From assembly GCA_030407085.1 (NCBI GenBank), contig CM059582.1, positions 161,316,001 to 161,380,000 of the forward strand: DNA of 64,000 nt. Direction: 5' to 3'. The notes beneath the pieces are model-generated. The model saw only the letters and a list, made by a program, of their open reading frames with translations. It was not told the DNA's origin and did not search any database. Shown in pieces: positions 46,758 through 57,300 of the stretch; the stretch's first letter is position 1; each line of letters starts with the position of its first letter. Origin of the DNA: Trichopria drosophilae (Eukaryota > Arthropoda > Insecta > Hymenoptera > Diapriidae). Made by a program: the position numbers and the translations under genes.

Positions 46758-46889
46758 ATGCAGCAACCCTGCAGCAATCAGCAACCGCAGCTATATATTC
46801 AACCAGTCTTGCCACCTTCACAGATATACGCATTTGGGCGCGTCATCCGCCAATGGAGCTGGGACTTTCGAAAATCTCATCATCGCTGA
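46758..46889 (+). CDS. Candidate plus-strand exon, Gln/Pro-rich
   Basis: After the acceptor cttcgctctccag (AG at 46,752-46,753) a frame reads MQQPCSNQQPQLYIQPVLPP SQIYAFG… to a TGA. The composition looks like a low-complexity activation or scaffold segment, and the preceding pyrimidine tract supports splicing. No family was recognised. It overlaps, on the other strand, the candidate GstZ start exon; at most one is likely to be real. Confidence 0.25.
   Translation: MQQPCSNQQPQLYIQPVLPPSQIYAFGRVIRQWSWDFRKSHHR
46816..46833 (-). CDS. GstZ: Candidate first coding exon of GstZ
   Basis: ATG CGT ATA TCT GTG AAG followed by GTGGCA (minus) would give MRISVK ending at a codon boundary, as the next exon (PVLYSYW…) requires. 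The length fits GSTZ proteins, which have about 5-10 residues before this point, and it lies in a GC-rich island. The donor is weak and the intron would be 7.6 kb, so this is only a candidate. Confidence 0.25.
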
Positions 46890-46998
46890 AATTAACTTTT
46901 TAACACAGTAAACGAAAATCGATTGATAATAATTGAGAGATGGGTCTGAATTCCAACAAACGTACAGGGATTCACATTTTGAATTCTATCGAATACCT

Positions 46999-48642
46999 TT
47001 CCCAGTAAACGAAAAAAGATTGAAAGGTATTGAAAGGGGATTAATGGAGATTAAAATTTGATTGTTTTTATCTCATTTTTTTCAAAAAAGGTATTGGAAT
47101 GATTTTTAATCCCAATAAAACCCCAATTCCCAGTAAACGAAAAAAGATTGAAAAGTATTAAAAAGGGATCAATTGGGATTGAAATGAGACTAGTTTTAAT
47201 TCATTTTGTTCAAAAAAGAGATTAGAGTGGTTTTGAATTCTAGTAAATTCCAAAGTAGGTATATAAATTGAAATTATTGAATCTCTGTGAATCCTCCTCG
47301 AATAATCGTGAAAATCAATCCCATTCAATGCCATAACTGGGATTGAAAAACGTATGTTTCAATCCCTGTGAATTCCACATCTGTCAGTATCGTTTAAATA
47401 CCATTTCTGGAATTAAAAATTCCTTTCTTGGATCCCCTTGAATACCATTTATTACCAATATTTGAAAGAATCCCATTTAATACAAGATACATGATTTAAG
47501 ATTATATTCTTTGAATACCGTCGAATACTATCGATTATCAATCCCAGTAAACGAAAAAAAGATTGAAAGGTATTAGAAGGGGATTAATGGAGATTAAAAT
47601 TTGATTGCTTTTATCTCATTTTGTTCAAAAAAGGTATTGGAATGATTATTAATCCCAATAAAACCCCAATTATGAAAAGAATTTTGACTTATTGAATCAA
47701 ATGCCGTTCTACAAACGACCATCAAAATGAATTCCAGCAAATACAAGATTTGGATTTAAAAAATATCTCATTGAATCCCCTCAAATTCCTCCCATTAAAA
47801 ACTACCATTCAATACCAAATATGGCATAAAAGAATGTATTACTGAATCCCCTCAAAATCTATCAATTACCACTTCAAAATTAATTCCACTGTATTCCATA
47901 TTTGGAATTCAAACTCATTTTAATGGATTCCCTTGAATAATCATGGCCCTAAATTTATTTTGAATTCCAGTTCCAGAATGACAAAAGATATATTATGGAT
48001 ACTCTTGAATACTAATAATTCCAAACATTAAAACTTATTCCAACAGATACCAAATGTGGAATTTGGAAATTTTTCGAAATTTGGAATTATGATAAAATTA
48101 TTAAAAACATAAATAATAATGATCATTGAATAGATGCACGTGTTCATAAAATTATATGTAAATTAACTTTTGTTTCATATAACAAAAATTTGAAACAACA
48201 TATTTTCGAGCGAGAAAAGTAAGATTAAAAAAAATGTTTTCTTATTTTTGTTATTTTATATACACGCAGAAAAAGACCAACTCTTTGTTTCGATTGATTT
48301 TATAGTATAAATAATTCAGTGAAATTTCGCTGTGAATTTAGTATGTAATGTATTTTAGCCTGCCCGAATAAATTATTATATAAGCACGTAGAAAAATAAT
48401 CTACTTTCTGTTTCAACTATTCGTTATTTTTTCAGTGAATTTGGTCGAGTGGTTGCACTTCGAACTTGCTGCGCAGAGAGGACCGTGGTTCGATTCTCGG
48501 TCGAAGCGAACCTGCTTTTTTTTTTTAATTTATTGATTTGGGATTATATGGGATTAAAAAAGATAGAATTTTTAAATTTCAATACCAACAAAAAAAGGAT
48601 TCAAAATTTTGAATCACTTTTAATCTTTTTTCGTTTACTGGG
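46999..48642. mobile_element. Stacked TCCCAGTAAACG elements (copy B and truncated copies)
   Basis: Three left-type ends (CCCAGTAAACGAAAAAAGAT) occur in the same orientation at about 46,999, 47,131 and 47,542. A single right-type end (TTTTTTCGTTTACTGGG) closes at 48,642. The last unit (47,542-48,642) is a full-length relative of copy A, inverted, with matching internal landmarks. The first two are truncated copies interrupted by one another. No transposase. Confidence 0.8.
48440..48500 (+). ncRNA. tRNA-like Pol III promoter module in the CCCAGTAAACG element, copy B
   Basis: Box A TGGTCGAGTGG (48,442-48,452) and box B GGTTCGATTCT (48,487-48,497) lie either side of cttcgaacttgctgcgcag, which is shared with copy A. 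It sits about 140 bases from the element end, as in copy A, so the module is an integral part of the family. Confidence 0.6.
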
Positions 48643-48948
48643 TTAGCCAATAAGCAAAAAGAAATTTTGAAATATTCAAAAGGAATACAGCTTGAATGAT
48701 TTTATGAAATAAGAATTCTAGAAGAATTCTTTGTAAATGCTTAACAAAATAAGGAATGTCCGTTTTAGTTATTAAATTAAGAGTTAGATACGAATGCTTT
48801 TTTTGAACGCATTTTGTAAAAATTTTGTGTTCATAAAGAATTCTTTTACTGAACAAGTATAATAATAAGTATGGAATAAATTTTGAGAACGGGAGAAAAA
48901 GATGGCGAGATACGTATTATCCGCATGTAACAATGCTCAAACTACATA

Positions 48949-49931
48949 CAGGGTGTTCCAAAAGTCCCGGAACACCAAAATATCTCAGCAAGAGGATCTT
49001 TTTGCGAAAAATGTTTCAGACAAAAGTTTAAGAATTTTTCCCTGGCTATTTAATGATACCATAGAATTTGACCTTGAATATGACCTTCAAGGTTATTCGA
49101 AAGTCAAGTGTATTTTTTTAAAGGGAAACTGTTATTTTTTTTTTACGGATTCGGAAAGAGCACAACATTTTACGTCCGAATATGCTATGGCCGTTTTTTC
49201 GGCAAGATCATTTCAAGGCCAAACTTAAAGCTCCTGGAACTGCGAATTAACTCAGCAAGAGTTCATTTTCAGGGAAAATGTTTCAGACAAAAGTTTCAGG
49301 ATTTTTCCTGGGCTATTTAATGGTAGCATAGAACTTGACCTTGAAGGTTATTCCAAGGTCAAGTTTATTTTTTTACATGCAAACTGCTATTCTTTTCGCG
49401 GATTCGGAAAGAGCAACAAATTTTACATCCGAATATAATATGGTCGATTTTCCGACAAGGTCACAGGGGTTTCCATTTAAAAAAACAAACTTGACCTTAA
49501 AATTACCTTCAAGGTCTTGTTCAAGGTCAAATTCAATATCGCCATTAAATAGCCATGGGAAAATTCTTTGTTTGAGAATCTGAAATGAGAAATTCTTCAA
49601 CAACGTTTTCCCAAAAAATGCACTCCCGCTGAATTAATTCGCATTTCCGGGAGTTTTAAGTTTGACCTTGAAATAACCTTGCCGGAAAAACGACCATATC
49701 AGATTCGGACGTAAAATGTTGTGCTGTCTTTCCGAATCCGTGAGAAAAAATAGGGTTTTCAACAAAAAAAACTTGACCTTGAAATTACCTTCAAGGTCTT
49801 GTTCAAGGTAAAATTAAATATCGCCATTAAATAGCCAGGGAAAAATCCTTAAACCTTTGTCTGAAATATTTTCCCCGAAAATGTCGTCTCGATGAGATAT
49901 TTTGGTGTTCCAGGACTTTTGGATCACCCTG
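48949..49931. mobile_element. Foldback element ending CAGGGTGTTCC with TGACCTTGAA arrays
   Basis: The left end CAGGGTGTTCCAAAAGTCCC and the right end read inversely CAGGGTGATCCAAAAGTCCT match, and pairing continues through the arms (for example 'caccaaaatatctca' with 'tgagatattttggtg'). Within the arms TGACCTTGAA or its complement recurs at least eight times with small variations. No coding sequence was recognised. Confidence 0.8.
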
Positions 49932-50840
49932 AATATGTACCATACAGCATGACTCGTGTGTTGTACTGTTACTAATCTTCGAGGTTCCTTATTTTATACA
50001 AACTTGCCCAAGACTCGTGCGCTTGCGAGAAACTCGGTCGGTAACTCAAATTTGCTATAAAAGAATTCTTTTTTTATTACTTCTCATACACTATAAGTAT
50101 AATTTCAGGAGGACTTTCGGGAAGTGATAAAGTATTCTGTTTTCAAAATCTGTGCATATTGGATTATTGAACGTATTACGTGGAATTCAGTAGAATAGAA
50201 AGTTAAATTTTCAATCCTCACGTATTCCGACGATTCCTTGAGAATATTGATATATAAATTATAAGGTATGTTACAGAATTTAATAGAATTGCTCTACTTA
50301 TGATTAGCCTTCTGTAGGATCATGCAATTATAATATTAAATTAATTTTTTTTAATTTAAATGCATTTTTCCTCTCGAAAAAATGGCTGAATTTTGAGTTT
50401 TTCACTGAGAACACTAAGTCTCAGTTATTTCTTGGATCTGGAAAAGTTCATACGTATTCTGGAAGCAAATATGCGCAAAATGGGAGGTCGTGCGATTAAT
50501 TATCATGTTCCTTTGAACTGTAAAAAATTCTGAAAGAAACGAATGTGAAAAATATAAAATTTCGGAAATCTAGAAAATGAAGGATGATGGAATAATTGAA
50601 CTAATTTGGATTCAACACACAAAAATATGTAAAAAAGTATACATGCATCTCTGATGATTTTTGAGCGTAGTAAAAATTATAACGTGATTCTTCGCTACTC
50701 TGAGAAAATTTTCCATAGAAAAAAATGTCATATTGTCTGGCTTTAGCAGGACGTAGGCTGAAAATAAAGAAATTTGCTACTTTTTTCTTTAATTAATTAG
50801 TATATCTGTACCCAAAGTTGCTCGCCAGTAGATACTTTTT
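49932..50840. other. No gene seen
   Basis: AT-rich DNA without recognisable ends or frames. Confidence 0.45.
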
Positions 50841-51086
50841 TCAAAACGAAGCATTAGCGTGAATGTTTTGAATCCTTCTGAATACTTGCGGCGAAGGCAA
50901 TGCGGATGATGGCTTTCTGATTCTTCTAGAAGCATTCAATGAGAAATTGTCAATCATTCTGAACCCCCAGCAACTTGCTAATGCTTCATATTTGTTAGGG
51001 AAACCCAAAAATATATTTGCTAATTTTACCAAAAAATTGCACCGCTCTTCGGTTAGAATATTAACCGTGAGGTGCCGTTGACACAT
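50841..51086 (-). pseudogene. Orphan coding-like fragment of unknown family
   Basis: An 81-residue frame with varied composition, including ILTEERCNFLVKLANIFLGF and RRIRKPSSALPSPQVFRRIQ. It looks more protein-like than chance frames nearby, but it has no flanking coding context, clear splice sites or recognised family. Possibly a fragment of a transposon protein. Confidence 0.3.
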
Positions 51087-51736
51087 TCGTAGTCATCTAC
51101 ACCGTTGTTCGCTGTTCCCACTGTACAAATTAATTTTACATATTCTTCATATTATACATTGTCAATCGTAAAGAAGATTATAATATTTAACTTACATAGG
51201 AGAAACGTTGTTTAAAAAGCACACTTATGTTCTTATAATGGCAAAAAATGAATGACCGGATTAGGATCTTTAAATTTTGCGTGCTCAAATATAACTTTCA
51301 CTGTAGCGATTAAAGAATAATGACACAACTACTTAAATAACAAGTGTTTCTGAAAAATACATATTTTTCAAATTTTGTTAACTTTTTCTTTAAAAACTTA
51401 TAATTATCAAAAAAATGTGTAAATATTTTTTTAATTCACAGGGAACTAAAGTAAAACGTGATTTTTTCTGGGTTTTCTAATTTTTGTTGCAAAAGCAGCC
51501 CATTATAGGTGTCAACAAGTGAAAATAAATAGTTTTCATAACATAAGCTGATGACTTAGTTTTCACGAGAAACCTTGATATAACATGTTTTAAACAAAAA
51601 CCACGACTTATAGAAATCTTGGTATTCGTCGATAACGGTGAAATGGCATAGTTTTCGTAGCAAGATTTTAAGACTTCGAGGCAAGTCGAAATGGCATAGC
51701 TTCGTAAAAGGTGTCGATATATATACTCAAATATAG

Positions 51737-51947
51737 CCCACAGAGCACACTGTCCTGGGGACGTCCTCAGGAGCTCCTCAGGAGCTCCTCGGGACGTCCA
51801 AATGCCCGCTTTTATCGTCCTATTAACGTCCTCAAGGCCTCCTGCGTCCTGAGGATGTCCTGAGGACGTTAACTGGATGGTAAAAGCGGACATTTGGACG
51901 TCCTGAGGAGCTCCTGAGGACGTCCCCAGGACAGTGTGCTGTGTGGG
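51737..51947. mobile_element. GC-rich palindromic miniature element
   Basis: It begins CCCACAGAGCACACTGTCCT and ends AGGACAGTGTGCTGTGTGGG. The arms contain repeated CCTCAGGAGCTCCT and GGACGTCC words and pair over about 80 bases each. It is flanked by TATA-like sequence on both sides. Its GC content contrasts strongly with the surrounding DNA. Confidence 0.8.
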
Positions 51948-53000
51948 AGTATACAACATCATTACAGTAATATTACTGATTAGGAGTAACGTATCACACT
52001 ACAACATTATAGTAATATTACAGTTACTTCGCTGGCGTTTTAATCACTGGCCATTTCATGTTTAAATCGCTCAGTGTCTTTTTTATCCCACCAAGTCATG
52101 TCCTTTCAGGGCCAGTGTAAAAGCTGACGAATGAAATTGAAATAAAAAATTGTATCACGTTAAAAGTTTTAAAGTATTTTTTGTTCACCCCTCTTTGCTC
52201 TATATTTCTTTAAAGAAAAAACCAATTACAAAATTTAATCCTAATTATAAATATTTTCATCGTATTCTTCTCCGATGTGTCCAAAGATTATTAAGTTTAA
52301 GGTCAAACTAAGTAATGTCAACTTTGTCGACTAATATCATAATTGTTTAAGCAATGTAACCAAAAGGCAAGTCATTTTTAGACTTTAAATCGCTTGTAAC
52401 TTGTAAGCGTTTTTAGAAAAAATGCCAAAAGTAAGGGTTTATTTTTTGCCAGTTTACCTCAAAAATTGCTGGCCAGAATGACTTTTCTATGAATAATTTT
52501 TTTATTAAGTCATAGTTAATAACAAACAACTGACCACTGGAATAAACAAGTTTATTTAACGTTTTAGTTATGAGTGATCGTTAAGTGGCATTATTTACGC
52601 CTCTTTTGGGGGTAAACTGCTTTAAAGACGCGGCAACTCTGTTGTCCACATGTGCGAAATTATAGACTATTCAATTTTTTAAATCCTTATAATGCCGCAT
52701 TGGTTTTTACTCTTAGAAAAAAAATAAAACGAAACATATATAAAAGACATAGCCATGCTGAATCGTATTACAAATAACTGCATTTAATCATTTAATAAGA
52801 ATACTGTATGGTGAACCATCTGTGGATAGAAACCCCTATCAAGAAATACCGTTGATGACAACAGAAATATAATTCGCAAGAAGGTAAGGAACTTTAGTTG
52901 ATAAAGAAGCAACAGAACTGATGAACCACCAGAGAGTAGGGAAAGCCATCAACATTATATATTTATTAGAGTGAAGTAATTTCAGTCAAGCAAAATTAAA
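51948..53000. other. No intact gene; possible degenerate retrotransposon sequence at the right end
   Basis: AT-rich. From about 52,800 the sequence may be the decayed upstream part of the retrotransposon fragment that follows. Nothing else was recognised. Confidence 0.4.
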
Positions 53001-53227
53001 ACCAATCATCACACTGCACAGTTCCTAACCGGATTTGGGAATTTCAAAAAAAGGAAGCCAAACTCCGAATATTAAAAAATCACATCTGCATGTGTGGGCG
53101 GTCAGGTACCCCTAACTGCCTAGTCAACAGCTGTTCAACATATGCAGCAGTGCTAAATGACCTAAACGCGGAAACGGAAATGCAGGGAAGAGAAAGTTTA
53201 GAATTAAGTGAATTGTTTAAAGGATAA
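53001..53227 (+). pseudogene. Non-LTR retrotransposon C-terminal fragment
   Basis: The first frame reads TNHHTAQFLTGFGNF, then, after a one-base shift, KEAKLRILKNHICMCGRSGT, PNCLVNSCSTYAAVLNDLNA and a stop. The pattern TxxLTGxGxFxxxxxxL….CxCGxxxTxxHLxxxC is the conserved C-terminal zinc-knuckle region of R1-type LINE proteins. The expected histidine of the ligand set is replaced by cysteine. Decayed and 5'-truncated. Confidence 0.65.
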
Positions 53228-53446
53228 GAATCTCCCCCTTTTTAGGATATATGTGGAGCGCATCTTGAAGCATAAAGAAGTATTCCAAAATTCTTTTCGT
53301 ATAAATCATAAAGCAATGGCAAGTCAATTTCTATCCTATCAAAAACTAGACTTGTTCATAGTTTATTGAAATGTACTATGATAACCAAAATACTTTTGCA
53401 GGTAAATTCCATTCATGAAGTTAATTGTATACCATTTTCATTTCCG

Positions 53447-54230
53447 TTAACCCTTTGAAGCGTACATTTTTATTTGCACGGAAAATAACTGAAACTTGTT
53501 ACTCAGAGGTTTTCGGGGTCGCTGATCACGAATCTGACTTCAGATTGCCAACATTCAAGATGGCCGACAAAAATAAAAAAATTTATTTGGTCGAAGTGAA
53601 AATGCCACTCGAGGGTTTTCGGGATCATATAGATTACGAAACTAATCTTAGATTTTCAAAATTCAAAATGACGGATTCAATATGGCAGCGAAAACGTAAC
53701 AGTTTTCGAGGTCGTAAAAGACGAACTATGACATTTCAGCATTCGTTACCGCTTATTGAATGTGCTAAATTTTATCTTGAAAATGTAACATTATTCAGTA
53801 TTCAGTTTGATTTCGGTCAAATAACTTTTTACATTTCAGACCATCATGTTGAATTCGCTCGAAAACCCCCAAGTACCGAGTTTCACCTCGATCAAGTAAA
53901 TTTTTACATTTCGATAGGCCATCTTAGATCCGTCATTTTTAATTTTGAAAATCTGATGCTACATTCGTAATCAGCGACCCCGAAAACCCCCGAGTACCCA
54001 GTTTACATTTCTTTGTAAAAAAACACGTAATTTTTATAGATTGTTCGTCATTATAAACAATTTAACACAATTCATAATAAATATTAATTTGTTTACATTT
54101 AAAAACATGTTATCGAAGTACGGAAGAAAAAATTTGCACTAAAATTCAACTTTAATCTACTGAGAAATAAAAAAATTGAATTGCAAAAAGGTGTCCTGCG
54201 CAGAAAGGACACCGTACTTCAAGGGTTTAA
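53447..54230. mobile_element. TTAA-bounded inverted-repeat element with AAAATGGC repeats
   Basis: Ends are TTAA-CCCTTTGAAGCGTAC and GTACTTCAAGGG(T)TTAA. Inner arms share 'gaggttttcggggtcgctga' with 'tcagcgaccccgaaaacccc'. The interior includes the dispersed AAAATGGC-containing unit, also seen at 24.1-24.5 and 63.1 kb. It belongs with the TTAA-type elements but has different ends from the CCCATTAA group. Confidence 0.75.
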
Positions 54231-54650
54231 GATACATTCCAACAATTACGTAGTTAATTAATTATATTGATATTAATATTGAATTATTTTTAAACAGTTA
54301 CTGTAACTGATGAAATATATATTTGAAAAGTAGTCGAATGTTACATGAAGGGTACGTACTCTTCAGCGAAGCGTGACTTGTTATATTCCTCATGTGATTT
54401 ATTTCTTTCCGTATATAGTACGTCGTTTTTCAATTTTGATACAAGTTCATGTTTGAATTAAATATTTTATTTAACAATATTTAATAACAATTACGTTATA
54501 TATATTTATATATGTATCTAGGCGAAGTGTGGCATACTTATATTTACAATCATATTTATATTTTACTAAGTACTTATAGCATTAATCTCCAGAACATCCA
54601 TGCGGAACAATGCAAACAAATTCATGTTCGCTATTTCACATCGAAATGCA

Positions 54651-55058
54651 AATAGGTGTATTGAACCAGGTCTCTCCGAATCCAATTTAATCCAACAGTA
54701 ATATCGTCGAAAATAACTAAGGCTGAATGATTCGGTATAAAAAAAGCGAATCCAAACCAGTCGCTGCGAATCTATTTCAATCCAAAAATGATCTTCAGAG
54801 AAGCGTACGTACCCTTCGTGTACATTTCCCGTACATTTAAAGTGTACGCTTCATTTTTACCAGGGTATGCTTATTTGGATTCAAAGGCATTCAGCATTAC
54901 TTACTTTCGAGAATATCTATTTGGATTGAAATGGATTCGCAGAGACTGGTTTGAATTCGCTTTTTTTAATACCGAAGCATTCAGTATTAATTATTTTCGA
55001 CGATATTACTGTTGGATTAAATTGGATTCGGAGAGACCTGGTTTCAATACACCTATTT
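54651..55058. repeat. Inverted repeat with ggattcg-rich arms
   Basis: ATAGGTGTATTGAACCAGGT to about 54,784 pairs with about 54,910 to ACCTGGTTTCAATACACCTA. Landmarks include 'aataactaaggctgaatgat' and 'gcattcagtattaattattt'. A tandem duplication of 'ttcggagagacctg.tttcaatacacctatttg' follows at 55,027-55,100. No coding sequence. Confidence 0.75.
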
Positions 55059-56583
55059 GAATTCGGAGAGACCTGATTTCAATACACCTATTTGTATTCG
55101 GAGGCAATCAGCATTATTTATTCTAGATGATATTATTTTTGGATTGAAACGGATTCGCAAAACTGGTTTGAATTCGCGTTTTTGGATTCCGAGGCACTCG
55201 GTGTTATTTAATTTTTGGCGATATTATTTTTGGATTCAAGTGGATTCGTAGGGATTAATATGAATTCTACTTTCTAGATTTGGAGGGATTCAATATTTTA
55301 CAAAATTATTTTTGGATTCACAGGGATTCTGTTTGGACAAATTACGAATTCAAGTGAATCCATTTTCTTCTTAACACATTAATGCTCAGACGGACGGATT
55401 TTCAGTATCAGTTTGAATATCGATAATTTGTATATAAATGCCTTTAGAAAAATTTGAGCTCCACTGTTTCTAAAGTAAAAGTGTATGCTCTTTCAGAATC
55501 TGTTAATAAAATTTCGATAAAATGAACCACAAAAAAGTTATGCACGTTTTTCTGTTAAAAAACATTGTTTTTTACATTTTGTTTTTCATTACATCACTTT
55601 CACCTCGAAATTGCGTTGGGAAACATATCTAAGTTGAAAATATCGCGTCCATGGACCCCCAGGATTGAAATGTACTATATCTGAATTCATAATTCAGGAT
55701 GGCAGTTTTTAAAATGGCGTCTAGAAGCTCAAAATTCTTTTTAAAACTTAACCATTTTTTTCTTAAAAACTATAGACTTTAGAGAACATTTTCAAAGAAC
55801 AACAATGCTTTGGAATGAGTCAAAGAATACTCTCAAATTTTATCAGCATGCTATAATACACTGCTTGATTTTTCAAAAATTCAAAAAATCGAAATTTTGA
55901 AAAAAGTTATTTTAAAAATTTGAGTAGGTTCTTAAATAGTTCTAAAATATTTTTATACTAAGAAAATATCTTCGAATTATTTAAAGAAGCTACTGAAATT
56001 TTTTCAGATTTTTTAAATGATTTTTTTCAAAATTTCGATTTTTTTAATTTTTGAAAAAACCATCAGTGTATTATTGCATGCTGATAAAATTGGAGCGAAT
56101 TCTTTGACTCATTCCTAAGCATTGTTGTTCTTAGAAAATTTTTTCTAAAGTCTATAGTTTTTAAGAAAAAAAAATGGTTAAGTTTTAAAAAGAATTTTGA
56201 GCTTTTAGGCGCCATTTTGAAAACTGCAATCTTGAATTATGAATTCAGATATGATACATTTCAATCCTGGGGGTCCATGGACGCAATATTTTCAACTTAG
56301 ATATATGTTTCCGAACGCAATTTCGAGGTGAAAGTGATGTTGTAATCAAAAACAATGTTTTTTTAACAGAAAAACGTGCATCACTTTTTTGCGGTTCATT
56401 TTATCGAAATTTTATTGAAAGATTCTGAAGGAGCATGCAATTTTACGTTAGAAACGCTAGAGCTCATATTTTTCTAAAGGCATTTATATACAAATTATCG
56501 ATTTTTGTTCAAACTAATGCTGAAAATTCGTCCGCTTGATCGTTAATGGGTTAATCAATTTCCAATCCTTTTTCGATTGCTGG
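54860..56583. mobile_element. Possible TA-flanked element hosting a nested palindrome
   Basis: The right end, read inversely, is CCAGCAATCGAAAAAGGATT, matching the CCCAGCAATCG family at 35,321. TA follows it. The left boundary is uncertain; TA-CCAGGGTATGC at 54,858-54,869 is one possibility. The interior is made of ggattcg and gattcaat words. The TTAA palindrome at 55,371-56,554 is inserted near the right end. Confidence 0.45.
55371..56554. mobile_element. TTAA-bounded long palindromic element (copy 3)
   Basis: Ends are TTAA-CACATTAATGCTCAGACG and GTTAATGGG-TTAA. The arms pair over more than 400 bases; for example 'ggacccccaggattgaaatg' at 55,654 pairs with 'catttcaatcctgggggtcc' at 56,256. 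The centre is near 55,965. It is a relative of the 8,254 and 30,849 copies by its ends. No transposase. Confidence 0.85.
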
Positions 56584-57094
56584 TATCCATTTCCTTTGTT
56601 CCATACAGCTGATCCGCACAGAACTATATGATTTTCAAATTCTGAATCCATCCATATCCAAAAATAATGTCCCCAAAAATAAATCAATCCTGAATTCTTG
56701 CAAATACTCTATAATGGATTCCAACTATACATTTATGCGAATAACAAAATAATGTGACGCAAAAACGAAACCAATCTGAATTTCTAGAAATACAAAATAA
56801 TGGATTAGAACAATACTGAAAATTTCCATGTGTGATATTATTGATAAACTAACATTGAACATTGAAGGATGCAACGCAAACTATAACAATTTTGTTGCCT
56901 TTTAAGGCGAGCTGAATTGAAATGTGAAAAAAGAAAATTTCTGCCCGATAATATGTATACACTATAATTGTTTAATGCACTCTACCTCGATTTAAATTGC
57001 AAAACCTTCCAGAAGCTTTGGCGCCTCTGCGCTATATACCTTCTCTTATTTATAATTTATACCATATGGTTTACCATCAATTTTAGTTGACATT
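56584..57094. other. No gene seen
   Basis: AT-rich; ccaaaaataatgtcc/gaatcca words resemble the neighbouring repeat. Confidence 0.4.
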
Positions 57095-57300
57095 TTAATC
57101 AGTGCTGAACTATATTTACTGCGCCTGCGCAGTCCGCGATGCGCAAAAATTTGCGTTAGTGGGGAGTGGGGCGCAGGATTCAGGGGAAGAGCGACTGTCT
57201 TCTGCAAAAGCAGCCATCATTTGTTGTTGGTCTATGAGACTTAGCACGAGACGTCGAGTGGAAGGACAGTGTTACTTTTGTCGATAAATATCATTCGATC
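57095..57300. promoter_or_regulatory. Small GC-rich patch with an NRF1-like palindrome
   Basis: CTGCGCCTGCGCAGTCCGCG near 57,119 contains TGCGCCTGCGCA, close to the NRF1 binding consensus, inside a 200-base GC-richer island. A minus-strand frame of 34 codons starts MMAAFAEDSRSSPE within it. This could be a housekeeping-type promoter or first exon, but no gene could be connected to it. Confidence 0.3.

Larger units (their letters stand above)
46150..46910. promoter_or_regulatory. GC-rich, CpG-containing island, possible promoter or exon region
   Basis: This 750-base patch has far higher GC and CpG content than the kilobases on either side and resembles the pasilla UTR in composition. It holds TATA-like tracts (46,420-46,455), a long pyrimidine-rich run (46,640-46,752) ending in a clean acceptor, and open frames on both strands. 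It could be the promoter and first exon of GstZ (minus strand) or part of an unknown plus-strand gene. Confidence 0.4.

Noticed and set aside
46155..46784. 209-codon minus-strand open frame
   Set aside because: Rich in Arg, Ser and Pro from GC-rich DNA and contains a translated TA microsatellite (YIYTPIYTYIYIY); no domain. Treated as chance openness in a GC-rich island.
51477..51962. 161-codon minus-strand open frame
   Set aside because: Its N-terminal half is the translation of the GC-rich palindromic element at 51,737-51,947; the rest is unremarkable.
53425..53970. 181-codon plus-strand open frame
   Set aside because: It coincides with the inverted-repeat element at 53,447-54,230 and translates its repeated units (KMADKNKK, KMTDSIW); not a gene.
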